DNA of 64,000 bases from Mycolicibacterium frederiksbergense (GCF_029893345.1 NZ_JARXVE010000005.1:310001-374000), one strand, 5' to 3'; numbered from the stretch's first letter, positions 16,035 through 25,728 are shown. The notes: generated by a model from the letters alone, not told the origin. Numbers and translations: made by a program.

Positions 16035-17459
16035 TCAGCGCCCGGTGATCTTGTTGGCCACCCGCGCGAGGCGACTGGTCCGCGTCAGGCCGTTGGTGGA
16101 CTCCCGCCGGTCAGCGGTTCGGTACAGCGCATACATCGCCTGGACTCCCAGCCACCGCAAGGGCTCCGGTTCCCATTTCCGGACCCGTCGTCCCACCCAG
16201 GGCAGCCGGATCAGGTCGGTATCCCGCTCGAGCACGAGATCGGCGAGCGTGTGCCCGGCCAGGTTGGTGGTGGTCAGGCCGCTGCCGACGTAGCCACCCG
16301 CGGTGCCGAGCCCGGTCGTCCGGTCGAAGTCCACAGTGGCCGTCCAGTCGCGCGGCACCCCGAGCACGCCACACCACGCGTGCGTGATCGGGACATCGCG
16401 CGTCGCGGGGAACATGTCGCGAACCAGGGCGACCAGGGCCTCGATGGTCCACTGCTGGGTGGCTCCGCGATGATCCAGGGCCGACCCGTAGCGATAGGGA
16501 ATTCCGCGTCCGCCCAACGCGATTCGATTATCGGCCGTGCGCTGCGCGTACATGTACCCGTGCGCGTGGTCGCCGAGGAGTTCGGCGCCGCGCCAACCGA
16601 CCTGCTGCAGAACGGAATCCGGCAGGGGTTCGGTCACCACCATCGACGAATTCATCGGCAGCCACTCGCGGCGCTGTCCCGGCATGGTCGCGGTGAAACC
16701 CTCCAGGCAACGCAGCACCACCGGTGCCCGGACATCACCACGGACGGTGATGGCACGCCCGGTCTTGATGTCGGTCACCTCGGTCTGCTCATAGATCGCC
16801 ACACCCATGGCCTCCACCACGCGAGCCAGTCCTTGGACCAGCTTGGCGGGTTGCACCCGGGCACAGTGCGGACTGAACAGGGCACCCATGGCGTTCTCGA
16901 CCCGGATGCGGGCGTTGGATTCGTCGCCGGTGAGCACTACGTAGTCGTCGGTGGTCGCACCCCAACTCCGTTCATAGTCCAGCGATTCACGCAGGCGGCC
17001 CATCTGCGCCTGGTTTCGCGCCACACTCATGACGCCGTCCTTGACGATGTCGGCGTCAATGCCTTCGGACTTCGTGACACCGATGACCTCGTCGACGGCA
17101 CCCCGCATGGACCGCATGAGCGTGACGACACCCTGATGGCCGTGCGTCGAGGCATAGGCTTCACGAGATCCGGCGAGTTCGGCGGAGAGCCATCCGCCGT
17201 TGCGGCCGGACGCTCCGAACCCCGCGAACTCCTTTTCCAATATGACAATTCGCAGGTCGGGCTGTTCACGCTTGAGGTAGTACGCGGCCCACAGGCCGGT
17301 CAGGCCCGCCCCGACGATGCACACGTCGGCTTCGAGCGAGCCCGGCAGCGGCGCTCGGGACTCCGGCCAGCCCGACTCGCGATACCAGAACGACACGCTG
17401 CCGTTCACGAAGTCATTGGCGAGACCGCTGGGCGTGCGATCATCCGGGGACATCTTCAT
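16035..17459 (-). CDS. FAD-dependent amine oxidase, PuuB-like
   Basis: A 474-residue DAO-family flavoprotein. The N-terminal Rossmann motif is at about residues 38-44 (CIVGAGLTGLWAAYYL), followed by EKEFAGFGASGRNGG, the signature of gamma-glutamylputrescine oxidase PuuB and related enzymes. The C-terminal FAD-contact loop GYVGSGLTTTNLAG is also typical. Predicted reaction: oxidative deamination of a (possibly glutamylated) polyamine to the aldehyde with H2O2. It is downstream of the Pot-type ABC transporter and upstream of the cupin, all on the minus strand. Its substrate is inferred from context. Confidence 0.85.
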   Translation of the reverse strand: MKMSPDDRTPSGLANDFVNGSVSFWYRESGWPESRAPLPGSLEADVCIVGAGLTGLWAAYYLKREQPDLRIVILEKEFAGFGASGRNGGWLSAELAGSREAYASTHGHQGVVTLMRSMRGAVDEVIGVTKSEGIDADIVKDGVMSVARNQAQMGRLRESLDYERSWGATTDDYVVLTGDESNARIRVENAMGALFSPHCARVQPAKLVQGLARVVEAMGVAIYEQTEVTDIKTGRAITVRGDVRAPVVLRCLEGFTATMPGQRREWLPMNSSMVVTEPLPDSVLQQVGWRGAELLGDHAHGYMYAQRTADNRIALGGRGIPYRYGSALDHRGATQQWTIEALVALVRDMFPATRDVPITHAWCGVLGVPRDWTATVDFDRTTGLGTAGGYVGSGLTTTNLAGHTLADLVLERDTDLIRLPWVGRRVRKWEPEPLRWLGVQAMYALYRTADRRESTNGLTRTSRLARVANKITGR

Positions 17460-17525
17460 TCTCCTGTACTCGTGGGTGTTGATCAGTGGGATGTGTTGGC
17501 AGCCTGCGCGATACGCCGACCGATA

Positions 17526-18614
17526 TCACTCGTCGGCAGGCAGGACCGCGGCGACGTCGGGATCGAACGTCAACCAGACCTGTTGACCCGCATGGGTCGG
17601 CGTGATGCTGCCCGCGCTTTCGCGAACCAGCGCGATGGTGTCGTCGGGCAGTCGGACCTCAACCTTGCGTGAGTTGCCGAGGTAGATGTCTTGAATCACG
17701 GTTCCCGGCACAGCATTTACGGCATCGGGCTCCGCCTCGCCGGTGACCATGCGAATCCGTTCCGGTCGGACGACTACGGCCACGGAAGCACCGGGGCTGG
17801 ACTCGCCCCGGCCGGCCACCAGCCGTCGGCCATAGGCATACACCACTCCCCCGTCCTCGTGCTTTCCGTAGAACAGCGACGACTCGCCGAGGAAGCGTGC
17901 CACGAAGACACTCTTGGGATACTCGTAAAGGTCGGTCGGCGAACCGATCTGTTCGATGCGCGCGTTGTTGAATACCGCGATGCGATCGGAAAGAACCAGC
18001 GCCTCGTCCTGGTCGTGCGTGACGTAGACGAAAGTCGTGCCGAGTTCACCGTGAATGCGCTTGATTTCGAGTTGCAGCGTATCGCGCAGCTTCTTGTCCA
18101 GCGCACCGAGCGGCTCATCCATGAGCAGCACGCTCGGTTCGTAGACCATGGCCCGGGCGAGGGCGACCCGCTGCTGCTGGCCACCGGACAGCTCCTTGGG
18201 CATCCGTTTGCCGTAGCCGTCGAGACCGACCTTCGCCAGGGCGGCGGCCACCTTCTCGCGGCACTGCTCCTTGCCGACCTTGCGCTGCCGCAGCGGGTAA
18301 GCGACATTGTCGTTCACCGTCATGTGCGGGAACAGGGCGTAGTGCTGGAAGACCATGCCGATGTTGCGGCGGTGCGGCGGGAGATCGGCGACCGGGCGTC
18401 CGTCGATCAGCAGTTCCCCCGCGGTGACGTCGATGAAGCCGGCGATCATGTTCAGCGTGGTGGTCTTGCCGGAACCGCTGGGGCCGAGGAAGGTGAGGAA
18501 TTCTCCCGGCCGCGCTTCGAGGTCGATGGCGTCGACTGCAGTCACCGAACCGTAGCTCTTGGTCAAGCCCCGCAACGTGATTGATGCACCGTGCGGTTTG
18601 TTCTCAGTGGACAC
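17526..18614 (-). CDS. ABC transporter ATP-binding protein, PotA-like
   Basis: A 362-residue ATPase of the spermidine/putrescine (CUT1/PotA) type. Walker A is GPSGSGKTT, followed by the signature LSGGQQQRVALARAM, Walker B VLLMDEPLGALD and a C-terminal TOBE-like domain (about residues 270-360). The GTG start at 18614 is set by an AGGAGG site 4 nt upstream that lies inside the end of the preceding permease gene; the genes overlap by 11 nt. It energises import by the two permeases and binding protein encoded just upstream. Confidence 0.93.
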   Translation of the reverse strand: MSTENKPHGASITLRGLTKSYGSVTAVDAIDLEARPGEFLTFLGPSGSGKTTTLNMIAGFIDVTAGELLIDGRPVADLPPHRRNIGMVFQHYALFPHMTVNDNVAYPLRQRKVGKEQCREKVAAALAKVGLDGYGKRMPKELSGGQQQRVALARAMVYEPSVLLMDEPLGALDKKLRDTLQLEIKRIHGELGTTFVYVTHDQDEALVLSDRIAVFNNARIEQIGSPTDLYEYPKSVFVARFLGESSLFYGKHEDGGVVYAYGRRLVAGRGESSPGASVAVVVRPERIRMVTGEAEPDAVNAVPGTVIQDIYLGNSRKVEVRLPDDTIALVRESAGSITPTHAGQQVWLTFDPDVAAVLPADE

Positions 18615-19404
18615 GATTCCTCCTGCGCGAGTAGATGCCCGCAACGACGGTCAGACACGTCGTGAGGACGAGAATGAGCGTGGCAGCGGCAGCGATCGTG
18701 GGATCGGTGTCGCGGGTGACCGACGCGTACATCTTCACCGGCAATGTCTGCAGATACGGGCTCTGGATGAACAACGAGAGAACAACCTCGTCGAAGCTCG
18801 TCGCGAACGCGAACAGCGCGCCCGACAGCACGCCCGGCGCCACCAACGGCAACGTCACGGTACGGAACGTGGTCCAGCGCCCGGCTCCGCAGATCGCGGC
18901 CGCATCCTCCAGGCGTGTGTCGAATCCCTGCAGGCTGGCCATGACCGGCACGATGACGAAGGGCAGTGCCAACATACTGTGCGCGACGACGAAGCCGAAC
19001 AGGGTCCCGAGCAGGTTCAGCCTCAGGAACAACGCGTACAGGCCGACTGCTCCCACGATCACCGGAACCACCATGGGAGCCAACAGGAATGCCCGAATCC
19101 CTTGCCGACCTGCCAGCCCGGTGCGGCTGAGCGCCACCGCCGCGGCGGTACCGAACGTGGTCGCGACGACGGCCACCAGAACGCCGACTTCCAGGCTCGA
19201 CTGCAAGGCCGCCAGCCACGCGGGGTCCTCGAAAAACGCTTGGTACCACCGCGTTGACCAGCCGCTCGGCGGAAACGCGAACGACGGTCGATCGGTGAAG
19301 CTCAGCGGCACCACGATCAACGACGGTGCGATCAACCACAACGCAACCACTGCGCAGAACACTCCGAGCAGGGCACGCCAGAACGTCTTGGCTCGTTGCG
19401 TCAT
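18604..19404 (-). CDS. ABC transporter permease, PotC-like
   Basis: A 266-residue inner-membrane permease with six predicted membrane helices. It carries the EAA motif of binding-protein-dependent permeases: EDAAAICGAGRWTTFRTVTLP. It pairs with the PotB-like permease whose stop it overlaps by 4 nt. Together with the PotA- and PotD-like genes it forms a complete polyamine-type importer. Confidence 0.93.
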   Translation of the reverse strand: MTQRAKTFWRALLGVFCAVVALWLIAPSLIVVPLSFTDRPSFAFPPSGWSTRWYQAFFEDPAWLAALQSSLEVGVLVAVVATTFGTAAAVALSRTGLAGRQGIRAFLLAPMVVPVIVGAVGLYALFLRLNLLGTLFGFVVAHSMLALPFVIVPVMASLQGFDTRLEDAAAICGAGRWTTFRTVTLPLVAPGVLSGALFAFATSFDEVVLSLFIQSPYLQTLPVKMYASVTRDTDPTIAAAATLILVLTTCLTVVAGIYSRRRNRVH

Positions 19405-20282
19405 GCCTTGCGCTCCTTCCGGTTTCGGCGCATCAGGACCATCAGGACCGCGAGCACCAGGAACGTGACGAGCAGTAGTACCACGCCCATGGCTCCGCCC
19501 TTGCCCCAGGCCAACAAGCTGGTGACCTGCACGTAGATCTGCTGACTGATCAGCGCGTCATTCGGCGCTCCGAGCAGCGCGGGCGTCACATAGAAGCCGA
19601 GGCTGCTGATGAAGACCATCAGGCAACCGGCTCCGACACCGGGCAGGGACAGCGGCGCCCAGATTCTCACGAACGAGATGACCGGCCGTGCACCAAGACT
19701 CGACGACGCCAGGACGAGCCTGCGGTCGATGCCGGACATCACGGCATACAACGGCAACACCATGAACGGCAGCAGGATCTGACTCATGCCGATGACCACA
19801 CCCAGGTTGGTGCGCAGCAGCGGCACATTACCCAGCCCCACGACCGACAACAGGGTCTGTATCGGCCCACCGTCTTCCAGCAGGATCACCCAGGCGAAGG
19901 TGCGCACCATCAGGCTGGTCCAGAACGGAACCAGCACGAGGAGCGTCAGTGCGATACGCACCGTGGGCCCGAACGCGACCATGGCATAGGCGTACGGGTA
20001 GCCGAGCACGAGGCAGATCACGGTGACCTCGAGACCCGTGGTGAACGTCCGCAGCAGCACGTCGCGCTGCACGGAATCACCCAGGTACCAAGCGAAGTTA
20101 CCGAAGCCGAGCTCTGGATCGCTGAACGCCTGCCAGAACATGATGGCCAGCGGCACGCCGAACACCCCGACGACGAGCAGGATCGACGGCAGCAACAGAC
20201 CGATACCGCTCAGCCTTCGACCGGTGCTCGACGGTTGGGACTTCGGTGGCGCCCCGCCCGCGAGAACGTCGACCATCGACAT
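19401..20282 (-). CDS. ABC transporter permease, PotB-like
   Basis: A 293-residue permease with six predicted membrane helices and a cytoplasmic EAA-type loop (ASSSLGARPVISFVRIWAPLSLP). The ATG at 20282 follows TAGGAGGT with 9 nt spacing; the TAG in that ribosome site is also the stop of the upstream binding-protein gene, showing tight coupling. A longer open frame upstream has no ribosome site and unlikely composition. Confidence 0.92.
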   Translation of the reverse strand: MSMVDVLAGGAPPKSQPSSTGRRLSGIGLLLPSILLVVGVFGVPLAIMFWQAFSDPELGFGNFAWYLGDSVQRDVLLRTFTTGLEVTVICLVLGYPYAYAMVAFGPTVRIALTLLVLVPFWTSLMVRTFAWVILLEDGGPIQTLLSVVGLGNVPLLRTNLGVVIGMSQILLPFMVLPLYAVMSGIDRRLVLASSSLGARPVISFVRIWAPLSLPGVGAGCLMVFISSLGFYVTPALLGAPNDALISQQIYVQVTSLLAWGKGGAMGVVLLLVTFLVLAVLMVLMRRNRKERKA

Positions 20283-20295
20283 GTGTCGAGACCTC

Positions 20296-21420
20296 CTAGC
20301 CCGCGAGCCAGGCCGTGTACTTGGCGGCGATCTCGTCCTGCTGTTCGGCCCAGTACGCCACATCGATGGCGAATCTGTCCTTGTCCCGCTCCGGGGTGGT
20401 GGTCAGGTAGGACCGGGCCAGGTCGTCGAGTTGCGGCTTCGCATCGACGTTGATCGGGCTGTAGGACGTCAGTTCGGCGAGCTTGGCCTGCTGCTGTGCA
20501 CCGAGGTAGAAGTTGATCAGCGCCATGGACGCCTTGGGGTTCTTGGCCCCGACCGGCACGGCGATGGTGTCGGCCTCCGGCATCCACTGGTTCCACATCG
20601 GCGCGAACGGCGCCCCGTTCTTGGCGGCCGAATACGCGCGACCGCTCCACACCAGCGCCATGTCGACCTGGCCGGATTCCATCAGTTGTTGGGACTGTGC
20701 GCCCGTGGTCCAGAAGATCGTGTCCGGGCGGATGGTGTTCATCTTGGTCAGTGCCCGGTCAAGGTCGAGCGGGTACATCACATCGGGCGCAACACCATCG
20801 GCGAGCAGGGCACCCTCGAGAACGCCGGGATCCAGTTCACCCGGTGTCCCCTCGATCGCCCGCTTGCCGGGGAATTTCTTGGTGTCGTAGAAGTCGGCCC
20901 AGGTCTTCGGCGGGTTGGCACCGTACTTCTTCGTGTTGTAGGCCACGATCAAGCCGTAACCCATTGCCGGAACCGAACAGTCGTCGGTCTTGGTACCCGG
21001 GGGGAGCTTGCTGATGTCCACGATGCTGGTATCGAGCTTCATGAACAGCGTGCCGCAGTTCTTGGCGGTGAACACGTTCGTGCTGTCGACCACGTCCCAC
21101 GTCACGTTCTTGGAGTCGACCTGAGCCTTGATCTTCGCGTTCTCGGTTGGCCCGTCCGGCAACACCTTTGCCCCGGATTGCTGGGCGAACGGCTCCAGTG
21201 CCGCCTTGGCCTGGCCGTCCTGGTAGATGCCGCCGTACGAGACGAACGTCAACGTCATGCCCTTGAGGGCGCCTTCCTTCACGGTGCCCGCTTGCGGCGG
21301 TCCGCTGCCGAGGTCGACGTCAGCCGCGTTGCCCGGGCCTGCGGGTGTACATGCGGCGGTGAGCAGAACCCCTGCAGCGAATAGCGCGGACGCGCAGCGG
21401 GTTACGGATGAGCTGGGCAT
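20296..21420 (-). CDS. ABC transporter substrate-binding lipoprotein, PotD-like
   Basis: A 374-residue periplasmic-type binding protein anchored as a lipoprotein: the signal peptide ends in the lipobox LTAAC (Cys24). The mature part has PotD-like features (GMTLTFVSYGGIYQDGQ, TWDVVDSTNVF, DTIFWTTGAQSQQLMESGQVDMALVW, MALINFYLGAQQQAKLAE). The ATG at 21420 is set by AAGGAGAT 7 nt upstream. It is the first gene of the transporter operon, divided from the XRE-cupin regulator gene by 73 bp. Binding of putrescine/spermidine or a related amine is inferred from family and context. Confidence 0.93.
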   Translation of the reverse strand: MPSSSVTRCASALFAAGVLLTAACTPAGPGNAADVDLGSGPPQAGTVKEGALKGMTLTFVSYGGIYQDGQAKAALEPFAQQSGAKVLPDGPTENAKIKAQVDSKNVTWDVVDSTNVFTAKNCGTLFMKLDTSIVDISKLPPGTKTDDCSVPAMGYGLIVAYNTKKYGANPPKTWADFYDTKKFPGKRAIEGTPGELDPGVLEGALLADGVAPDVMYPLDLDRALTKMNTIRPDTIFWTTGAQSQQLMESGQVDMALVWSGRAYSAAKNGAPFAPMWNQWMPEADTIAVPVGAKNPKASMALINFYLGAQQQAKLAELTSYSPINVDAKPQLDDLARSYLTTTPERDKDRFAIDVAYWAEQQDEIAAKYTAWLAG

Positions 21421-21493
21421 GGAGATCTCCTTCGATCTGGGCGTAAAGGGATTCGCGGATGCGGGGCACATCCGCAACGGGACGAGCGGCCCG

Positions 21494-22084
21494 TTAAGTC
21501 GACCAGTCAGTCGGGGGGCTGACGATCCAGATGAGCTCGGCGAACGCGTCGCTCAAGTTGTGCACGGTGTGCGGGACGGAGGTGCGGTACTCCGCGCTAT
21601 CTCCGGCTTCGAGTTCATAGCGCTCACCGGCGAGTTCGACGGTCAGCTTGCCCGAGGTGACGATCAGGATCTCCTGCGCGTCACCGTGCACATAGGCCTC
21701 GCCCGCGCTGGATCCGGGCGACAGTTCGCCCGCGTACACCTCGAGATTTTGCAGCGGCTTCTGGGACAACAGGTATTTCGCGCTCAGATCCGATACCTCG
21801 ATGGCCGGGCGATCCGCCTTCCTGAGGATGCGGGCGTCGGTGACCTCGTCGTCGGTGAACAGGTCGGGCAGCAGGATGCCCAGCACCTCGGACAGCCGGC
21901 GCAAGGTTCCGACACTCGCGTTGACCTGTCCGCGCTCCACCTGACTGAGAAAGCCCGCGGAGATGCCCGCACGATCGGCCAACTGCCGCAGCGACAGCTT
22001 CCGCGCTGTCCGGAACTGGCGAATCCGGCCACCGACCGCGGCGTCTGCCGTGGCAGCGGGATCGGGCTCCTCGGCCGCACTCAT
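21494..22084 (-). CDS. XRE-family regulator with C-terminal cupin sensor (PuuR-like)
   Basis: A 196-residue repressor-type protein. The helix-turn-helix is at about residues 20-75 (LSLRQLADRAGISAGFLSQVERGQVNAS), and the cupin domain at about 115-190 (GELSPGSSAGEAYVHGDAQEILIV, SAEYRTSVPHTVHNLSD). This architecture is that of PuuR and relatives that sense polyamines. It lies directly upstream of the Pot-type genes on the same strand. A CGAACA-N3-TGTTCG palindrome in the upstream region is a candidate operator. A ligand is not provable from sequence. Confidence 0.9.
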   Translation of the reverse strand: MSAAEEPDPAATADAAVGGRIRQFRTARKLSLRQLADRAGISAGFLSQVERGQVNASVGTLRRLSEVLGILLPDLFTDDEVTDARILRKADRPAIEVSDLSAKYLLSQKPLQNLEVYAGELSPGSSAGEAYVHGDAQEILIVTSGKLTVELAGERYELEAGDSAEYRTSVPHTVHNLSDAFAELIWIVSPPTDWST

Positions 22085-22391
22085 ATCGAACCATCCGTTC
22101 GCAGATTGATAACACGAAGATTTGTCAGAACGAACACTTTGTTCGCTGACGATGAAGACTAGGGGCGCCGAACGGGGAGCGCAAGGTGTCGATCACATTC
22201 GATTCGGGCCGTGACGCCGACCACGAAATGCGCCATCTACGCGCAAGGCCATGACCTGGGACGACGACGGTAATGGATCGACAGCGCCGCCAAATACAAC
22301 GAATATCGTCGTCAGCGTTGCGCTACACGACTGATTCCATGGCGGATCGGTGAAGGTGCGTAAGCCCGCCGGCACCCGCTGGGCAGCCGGG
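22085..22391. other. Intergenic region (307 bp) upstream of the XRE-cupin regulator
   Basis: No gene is supported here. The half nearest the regulator holds an operator-like palindrome and AT-rich promoter sequence. The other half, next to the convergent end of the FAD oxidase gene, shows nothing recognisable apart from a weak 7-bp GACGACG/CGTCGTC pairing. Confidence 0.6.
22131..22145. promoter_or_regulatory. Operator-like palindrome CGAACA-CTT-TGTTCG
   Basis: A perfect 6-3-6 inverted repeat 47 bp upstream of the XRE-cupin gene, flanked by near-symmetrical TCAG/CTGA. Another GTTCGC half-site occurs at about 22097. It is a plausible autoregulatory site for the XRE-cupin protein. Confidence 0.45.
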
Positions 22392-23552
22392 TCAGTGCCT
22401 GCCGAGCACGTGCGGACCGGTGCGCTCGGGCATGCCGCCGGCGAAGCGCGCCAACGACCACGCGGCTACGTCGGCGTCCACGGTCCGCCCCTCGGCCAGA
22501 TCCGCGAGCACCTCACCCATCAGTGCGGAGTACTTGAAGCCCTCCCCCGAGTCGCCGCACGCGATGACGATCCCGCCATCCAGGCGGTCGACGACGAAAG
22601 TGCCATCGGGAGAGTCCGTCCAACTACAGACCTGGGCATCGAGCACCGTCGGGACCACCGAAGGCAGATCGGTGCGCACCCGGTCACGGAGCTCCGCGGT
22701 CCGGCCGGCGTCGGGTGTCCGGTCGAGATCGCCCGCGCGGTAATCACGCAGCGGGGCGTCCAATCCGACCTTGTAACCCACCCCGGGTGAGGGCATCGCG
22801 TAGATCCCGGGACGATCACCGCGCGGCCCATCGAACAGGCACGGAAAGTCGTCGGTGGCACCGGGATTGGCTGAATCACCGAAGTGCGCCACCTGCTCCA
22901 GGTAGGGGTGCAGCGCGAGCTCGACGCCGAGCGACGACAGCAGCCGGCCCGCTCCCGGACCCGCCGCGAGCACCGCGACATCGGCATCGATCGTGTCGCC
23001 GTCGGTCAGGGTGACCCGCACGCCATTGCGGCTGCGCTCGACCTGGGTGACTTCGCGTTCGATGAGCGTCGCGCCGAAGGATCGCTGGAAGAGGCGCAGC
23101 GCAGCCTGCAGCGACGCGGCGGCGAGCACCACGCCCGCCGCCGGCTGCCAGACCGCGTCACGTCCGTCGCCGCGCAGACCGGGAAAGAACCGGTCCACGT
23201 CGGCGGCGGGCACATCCGTGTACTCGATGCCGAGCCCGTCCAGAGTCGACGCCAGAGCGGGCAGCGACTCGTCGTCACGCCACAGCAGGCCGCGGGTGAG
23301 GAACACGGGAGTGCCGGCACGTTCGGCGAGCCGCCGCATGGCGTCGACACCGCGTACCGCCATCCTGACCCGGAGCGGGTCGGGGTCGGCGAGCCGCCAC
23401 AACCGCGTCGGCCCGACCGATGACGACAGCGCATTGAACGGGCCGTAACGGTCGATCAGTGTCACGTGGTGGCCGCGGCGGGCGAGTTCTGCCGCGGCGG
23501 GCAGACCCCAGGCGCCCGCACCGACCACCACGCATCTCAGCGTCGTGGCCAC
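22392..23552 (-). CDS. FAD-dependent amine oxidase, monomeric sarcosine oxidase-like
   Basis: A 386-residue DAO-family flavoprotein. The Rossmann motif is VVVGAGAWGLPAAAELARRG at the N-terminus, then IDRYGPFNALSSSVGPTR. The C-terminal CGDSGEGFKYSALMGEVL resembles the flavin loop of monomeric sarcosine/N-methyltryptophan oxidases. It probably oxidises a secondary or primary amine with H2O2 release. It lies 47 bp downstream of the aminoaldehyde dehydrogenase gene on the same strand, so the aldehyde it makes could be passed to that enzyme. The exact substrate is unknown. Confidence 0.85.
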   Translation of the reverse strand: MATTLRCVVVGAGAWGLPAAAELARRGHHVTLIDRYGPFNALSSSVGPTRLWRLADPDPLRVRMAVRGVDAMRRLAERAGTPVFLTRGLLWRDDESLPALASTLDGLGIEYTDVPAADVDRFFPGLRGDGRDAVWQPAAGVVLAAASLQAALRLFQRSFGATLIEREVTQVERSRNGVRVTLTDGDTIDADVAVLAAGPGAGRLLSSLGVELALHPYLEQVAHFGDSANPGATDDFPCLFDGPRGDRPGIYAMPSPGVGYKVGLDAPLRDYRAGDLDRTPDAGRTAELRDRVRTDLPSVVPTVLDAQVCSWTDSPDGTFVVDRLDGGIVIACGDSGEGFKYSALMGEVLADLAEGRTVDADVAAWSLARFAGGMPERTGPHVLGRH

Positions 23553-23599
23553 GAAGCGCTGTACTTACCGCTTCGTGCCATTTCGATGCTTCAGCTCCG

Positions 23600-25087
23600 C
23601 TACCGCTTCGTGAAGATGGTCCGGTGCCAACCCTTTTCGGCCACGCCGGTGATATCGCTCATCACGTGCTTGATGGTGAGGTACTCCTCGAAGGAGTAAT
23701 CGCTCATGTCCTTGCCGAATCCGGAGGCGCCGACGCCGCCGTGCGGCATCTCGCTGATGATCGGGATGTGGTCGTTGATCCACACAGCGCCGGCGTTAAT
23801 CTCGCGTGATGCCCGCTGCGCGCGGTACACGTCGCGGGTCCACGCCGAGGCGGCCAGCCCATAGTCGGTGTCGTTGGCCTGCCGGATCGCGTCATCGTCG
23901 TCGGTGAAGGACCGCACGGTCAGCACCGGGCCGAAGATCTCGTCGCGGTACACCTCGGAGGTCTCAGCGACATCGGCGATCAGGGTCGGGCGGTAGAACG
24001 TACCCGGCAGGTCCGGGATCACTCCCCCGGTGACGATGCGGCCGCCCTGCTGCGGGGCGCGGGCCACCATCGCGGCCACCTTGTCCCGGTGCGCGGCCGA
24101 GATGAGCGGACCCAGGTCGGTGTCGGGGTCGTGCGGATCGCCGACCACGATCTTGCTCATCACCTCGGCGACCCCGGCCACGAAGTCGTCGTACAGATCG
24201 CGGGAGACGATAGCCCGGGTGGCGGCGGTGCAGTCCTGACCGGTGTTGATCAGGGCACCGGCCACCGCGCCCTGGATCGCGGCGTCCAGATCGGCGTCGT
24301 CGAACACCACGAACGGCGCCTTGCCGCCCAGCTCAAGCTGGGTGCGATGGCCGTGCACGGAGGCAGCGGCCATCACCTTGCGGCCGACCGCGGTGGATCC
24401 GGTGAAGGTGACGACGTCGACGCCACGATGCCCGGCCAGGGCGGTTCCGACGTCCGAACCGGCGCCGGTGACCACGTTCAACACACCGTCGGGCAGCCCG
24501 GCCTCGGTGGCCAACCGGGCCAGCGTCAGGGTGGTCAGCGGGGTGATCTCGGCGGGTTTGATCACCACCGAGCAGCCGGCGGCCAGCGCCGGGATCACCT
24601 TCCACACCGCCATCTGCAGCGGGTAGTTCCACGGGGTGATGGTGGCCACTACGCCGACGGCCTCGCGCCGGATGCTGGAGGTGTGATCGCCGGAGTATTC
24701 GGCAGTTGCCTTGCCCTCGAGGTGGCGCGCCGCGCCGGCGAAGTAGTCGATGTTGTCGATGCTGCCGGGGACATCGAACTCGGTGGCCAGCCGCACCGGC
24801 TTGCCGGTCTGGCTGACCTCCTCGGCTACCAGTTCATCGGCGTGCTCGTCGGCCAGCTTGGCCAGCTTGGCCAGCACCGCCGAGCGCTCGGCCGGCGTGG
24901 CCCTCGACCAGCCTGGAAACGCATCCCGAGCAGCGGCTACCGCTGCGTCCACATCGGCCGGGGTGGCCAGGGCATAATCGGCGACGGCCCCACCGGTCGC
25001 CGGGTTGATGATCTTGTGGGTCGCCCCGGCAGTCGACACCGGTGCACCGTTGATCCAGCTGCTGGTCACATCTACTGCCACACTCAT
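23600..25087 (-). CDS. Aminobutyraldehyde/betaine-aldehyde-type dehydrogenase
   Basis: A 495-residue NAD(P)-dependent aldehyde dehydrogenase. Visible motifs are TPWNYPLQMAVWK, FTGSTAVGRKVM (cofactor site), LELGGKAPFVVF (catalytic Glu) and GQDCTAATR (catalytic Cys). Overall sequence is like gamma-aminobutyraldehyde dehydrogenases (PuuC/YdcW/Prr types). It would convert 4-aminobutanal or a related aldehyde to the acid, following the amine oxidases or the aminotransferase. The start MSVAVDVTSS at 25087 lies shortly after TAGCGT. It is divergent from the Lrp-type regulator gene. Confidence 0.9.
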   Translation of the reverse strand: MSVAVDVTSSWINGAPVSTAGATHKIINPATGGAVADYALATPADVDAAVAAARDAFPGWSRATPAERSAVLAKLAKLADEHADELVAEEVSQTGKPVRLATEFDVPGSIDNIDYFAGAARHLEGKATAEYSGDHTSSIRREAVGVVATITPWNYPLQMAVWKVIPALAAGCSVVIKPAEITPLTTLTLARLATEAGLPDGVLNVVTGAGSDVGTALAGHRGVDVVTFTGSTAVGRKVMAAASVHGHRTQLELGGKAPFVVFDDADLDAAIQGAVAGALINTGQDCTAATRAIVSRDLYDDFVAGVAEVMSKIVVGDPHDPDTDLGPLISAAHRDKVAAMVARAPQQGGRIVTGGVIPDLPGTFYRPTLIADVAETSEVYRDEIFGPVLTVRSFTDDDDAIRQANDTDYGLAASAWTRDVYRAQRASREINAGAVWINDHIPIISEMPHGGVGASGFGKDMSDYSFEEYLTIKHVMSDITGVAEKGWHRTIFTKR

Positions 25088-25209
25088 GACCCCAACGCTA
25101 GCCGATGGGCACACTTCTGGCTACGCAATCCCAACCCGCAGGCACCCCGAAACAATCGAATTCATCGATTCGGTTGCCTCAAACGACGAATTCCGTGCAC
25201 AATCGGTAC

Positions 25210-25728
25210 ATGACCAACACTGATGGTCACGAGCTTCAGCCCCTCCCGTTGCGCGTGAACAACAACTCTCGCACCGCCTTCTTCCAACTCGACGAGCTGT
25301 CGAAGTTGATCATCGAGAAGCTGCAACGGGACGGCCGTCGTTCGTATGCCGGAATCGGCAAGGACGTCGGCCTGTCCGAAGCCGCCGTGCGTCAACGGGT
25401 GCAGCGTATGGTCGATGCCGGCGTCATGCAGATCGTCGCGGTGACCGATCCGCTGCAACTCGGGTTCGCCCGCCAGGCCATGATCGGCATCCGCTGCACT
25501 GGTGACACCATCAAGTTGGCCGACAAGTTGGCCAAGATCGCGCAGGTCGACTACGTCGTGCTCACCGCGGGATCCTTCGACGCCATCGCCGAGGTGGTCT
25601 GCGAGGACGACGACAGCCTGCTCGAACTACTCAACACCCAGATCCGCGCACTGCCAGGAGTGATATCCACCGAAACCCTCGTTTACCTGAAACTCGTTAA
25701 ACAGCAATACAATTGGGGAACCAGATGA
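25210..25728 (+). CDS. Lrp/AsnC-family transcriptional regulator
   Basis: A 172-residue regulator with an N-terminal winged helix-turn-helix (about residues 27-75: LDELSKLIIEKLQRDGRRSYAGIGKDVGLSEAAVRQRVQRM) and a C-terminal RAM ligand-binding domain (residues 90-165). The ATG at 25210 is preceded by CACAAT with 6 nt spacing. Its stop overlaps the start of the aminotransferase gene (ATGA). It is also divergent from the aldehyde dehydrogenase, so it probably controls both directions in response to an amino acid or amine. Confidence 0.92.
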   Translation: MTNTDGHELQPLPLRVNNNSRTAFFQLDELSKLIIEKLQRDGRRSYAGIGKDVGLSEAAVRQRVQRMVDAGVMQIVAVTDPLQLGFARQAMIGIRCTGDTIKLADKLAKIAQVDYVVLTAGSFDAIAEVVCEDDDSLLELLNTQIRALPGVISTETLVYLKLVKQQYNWGTR

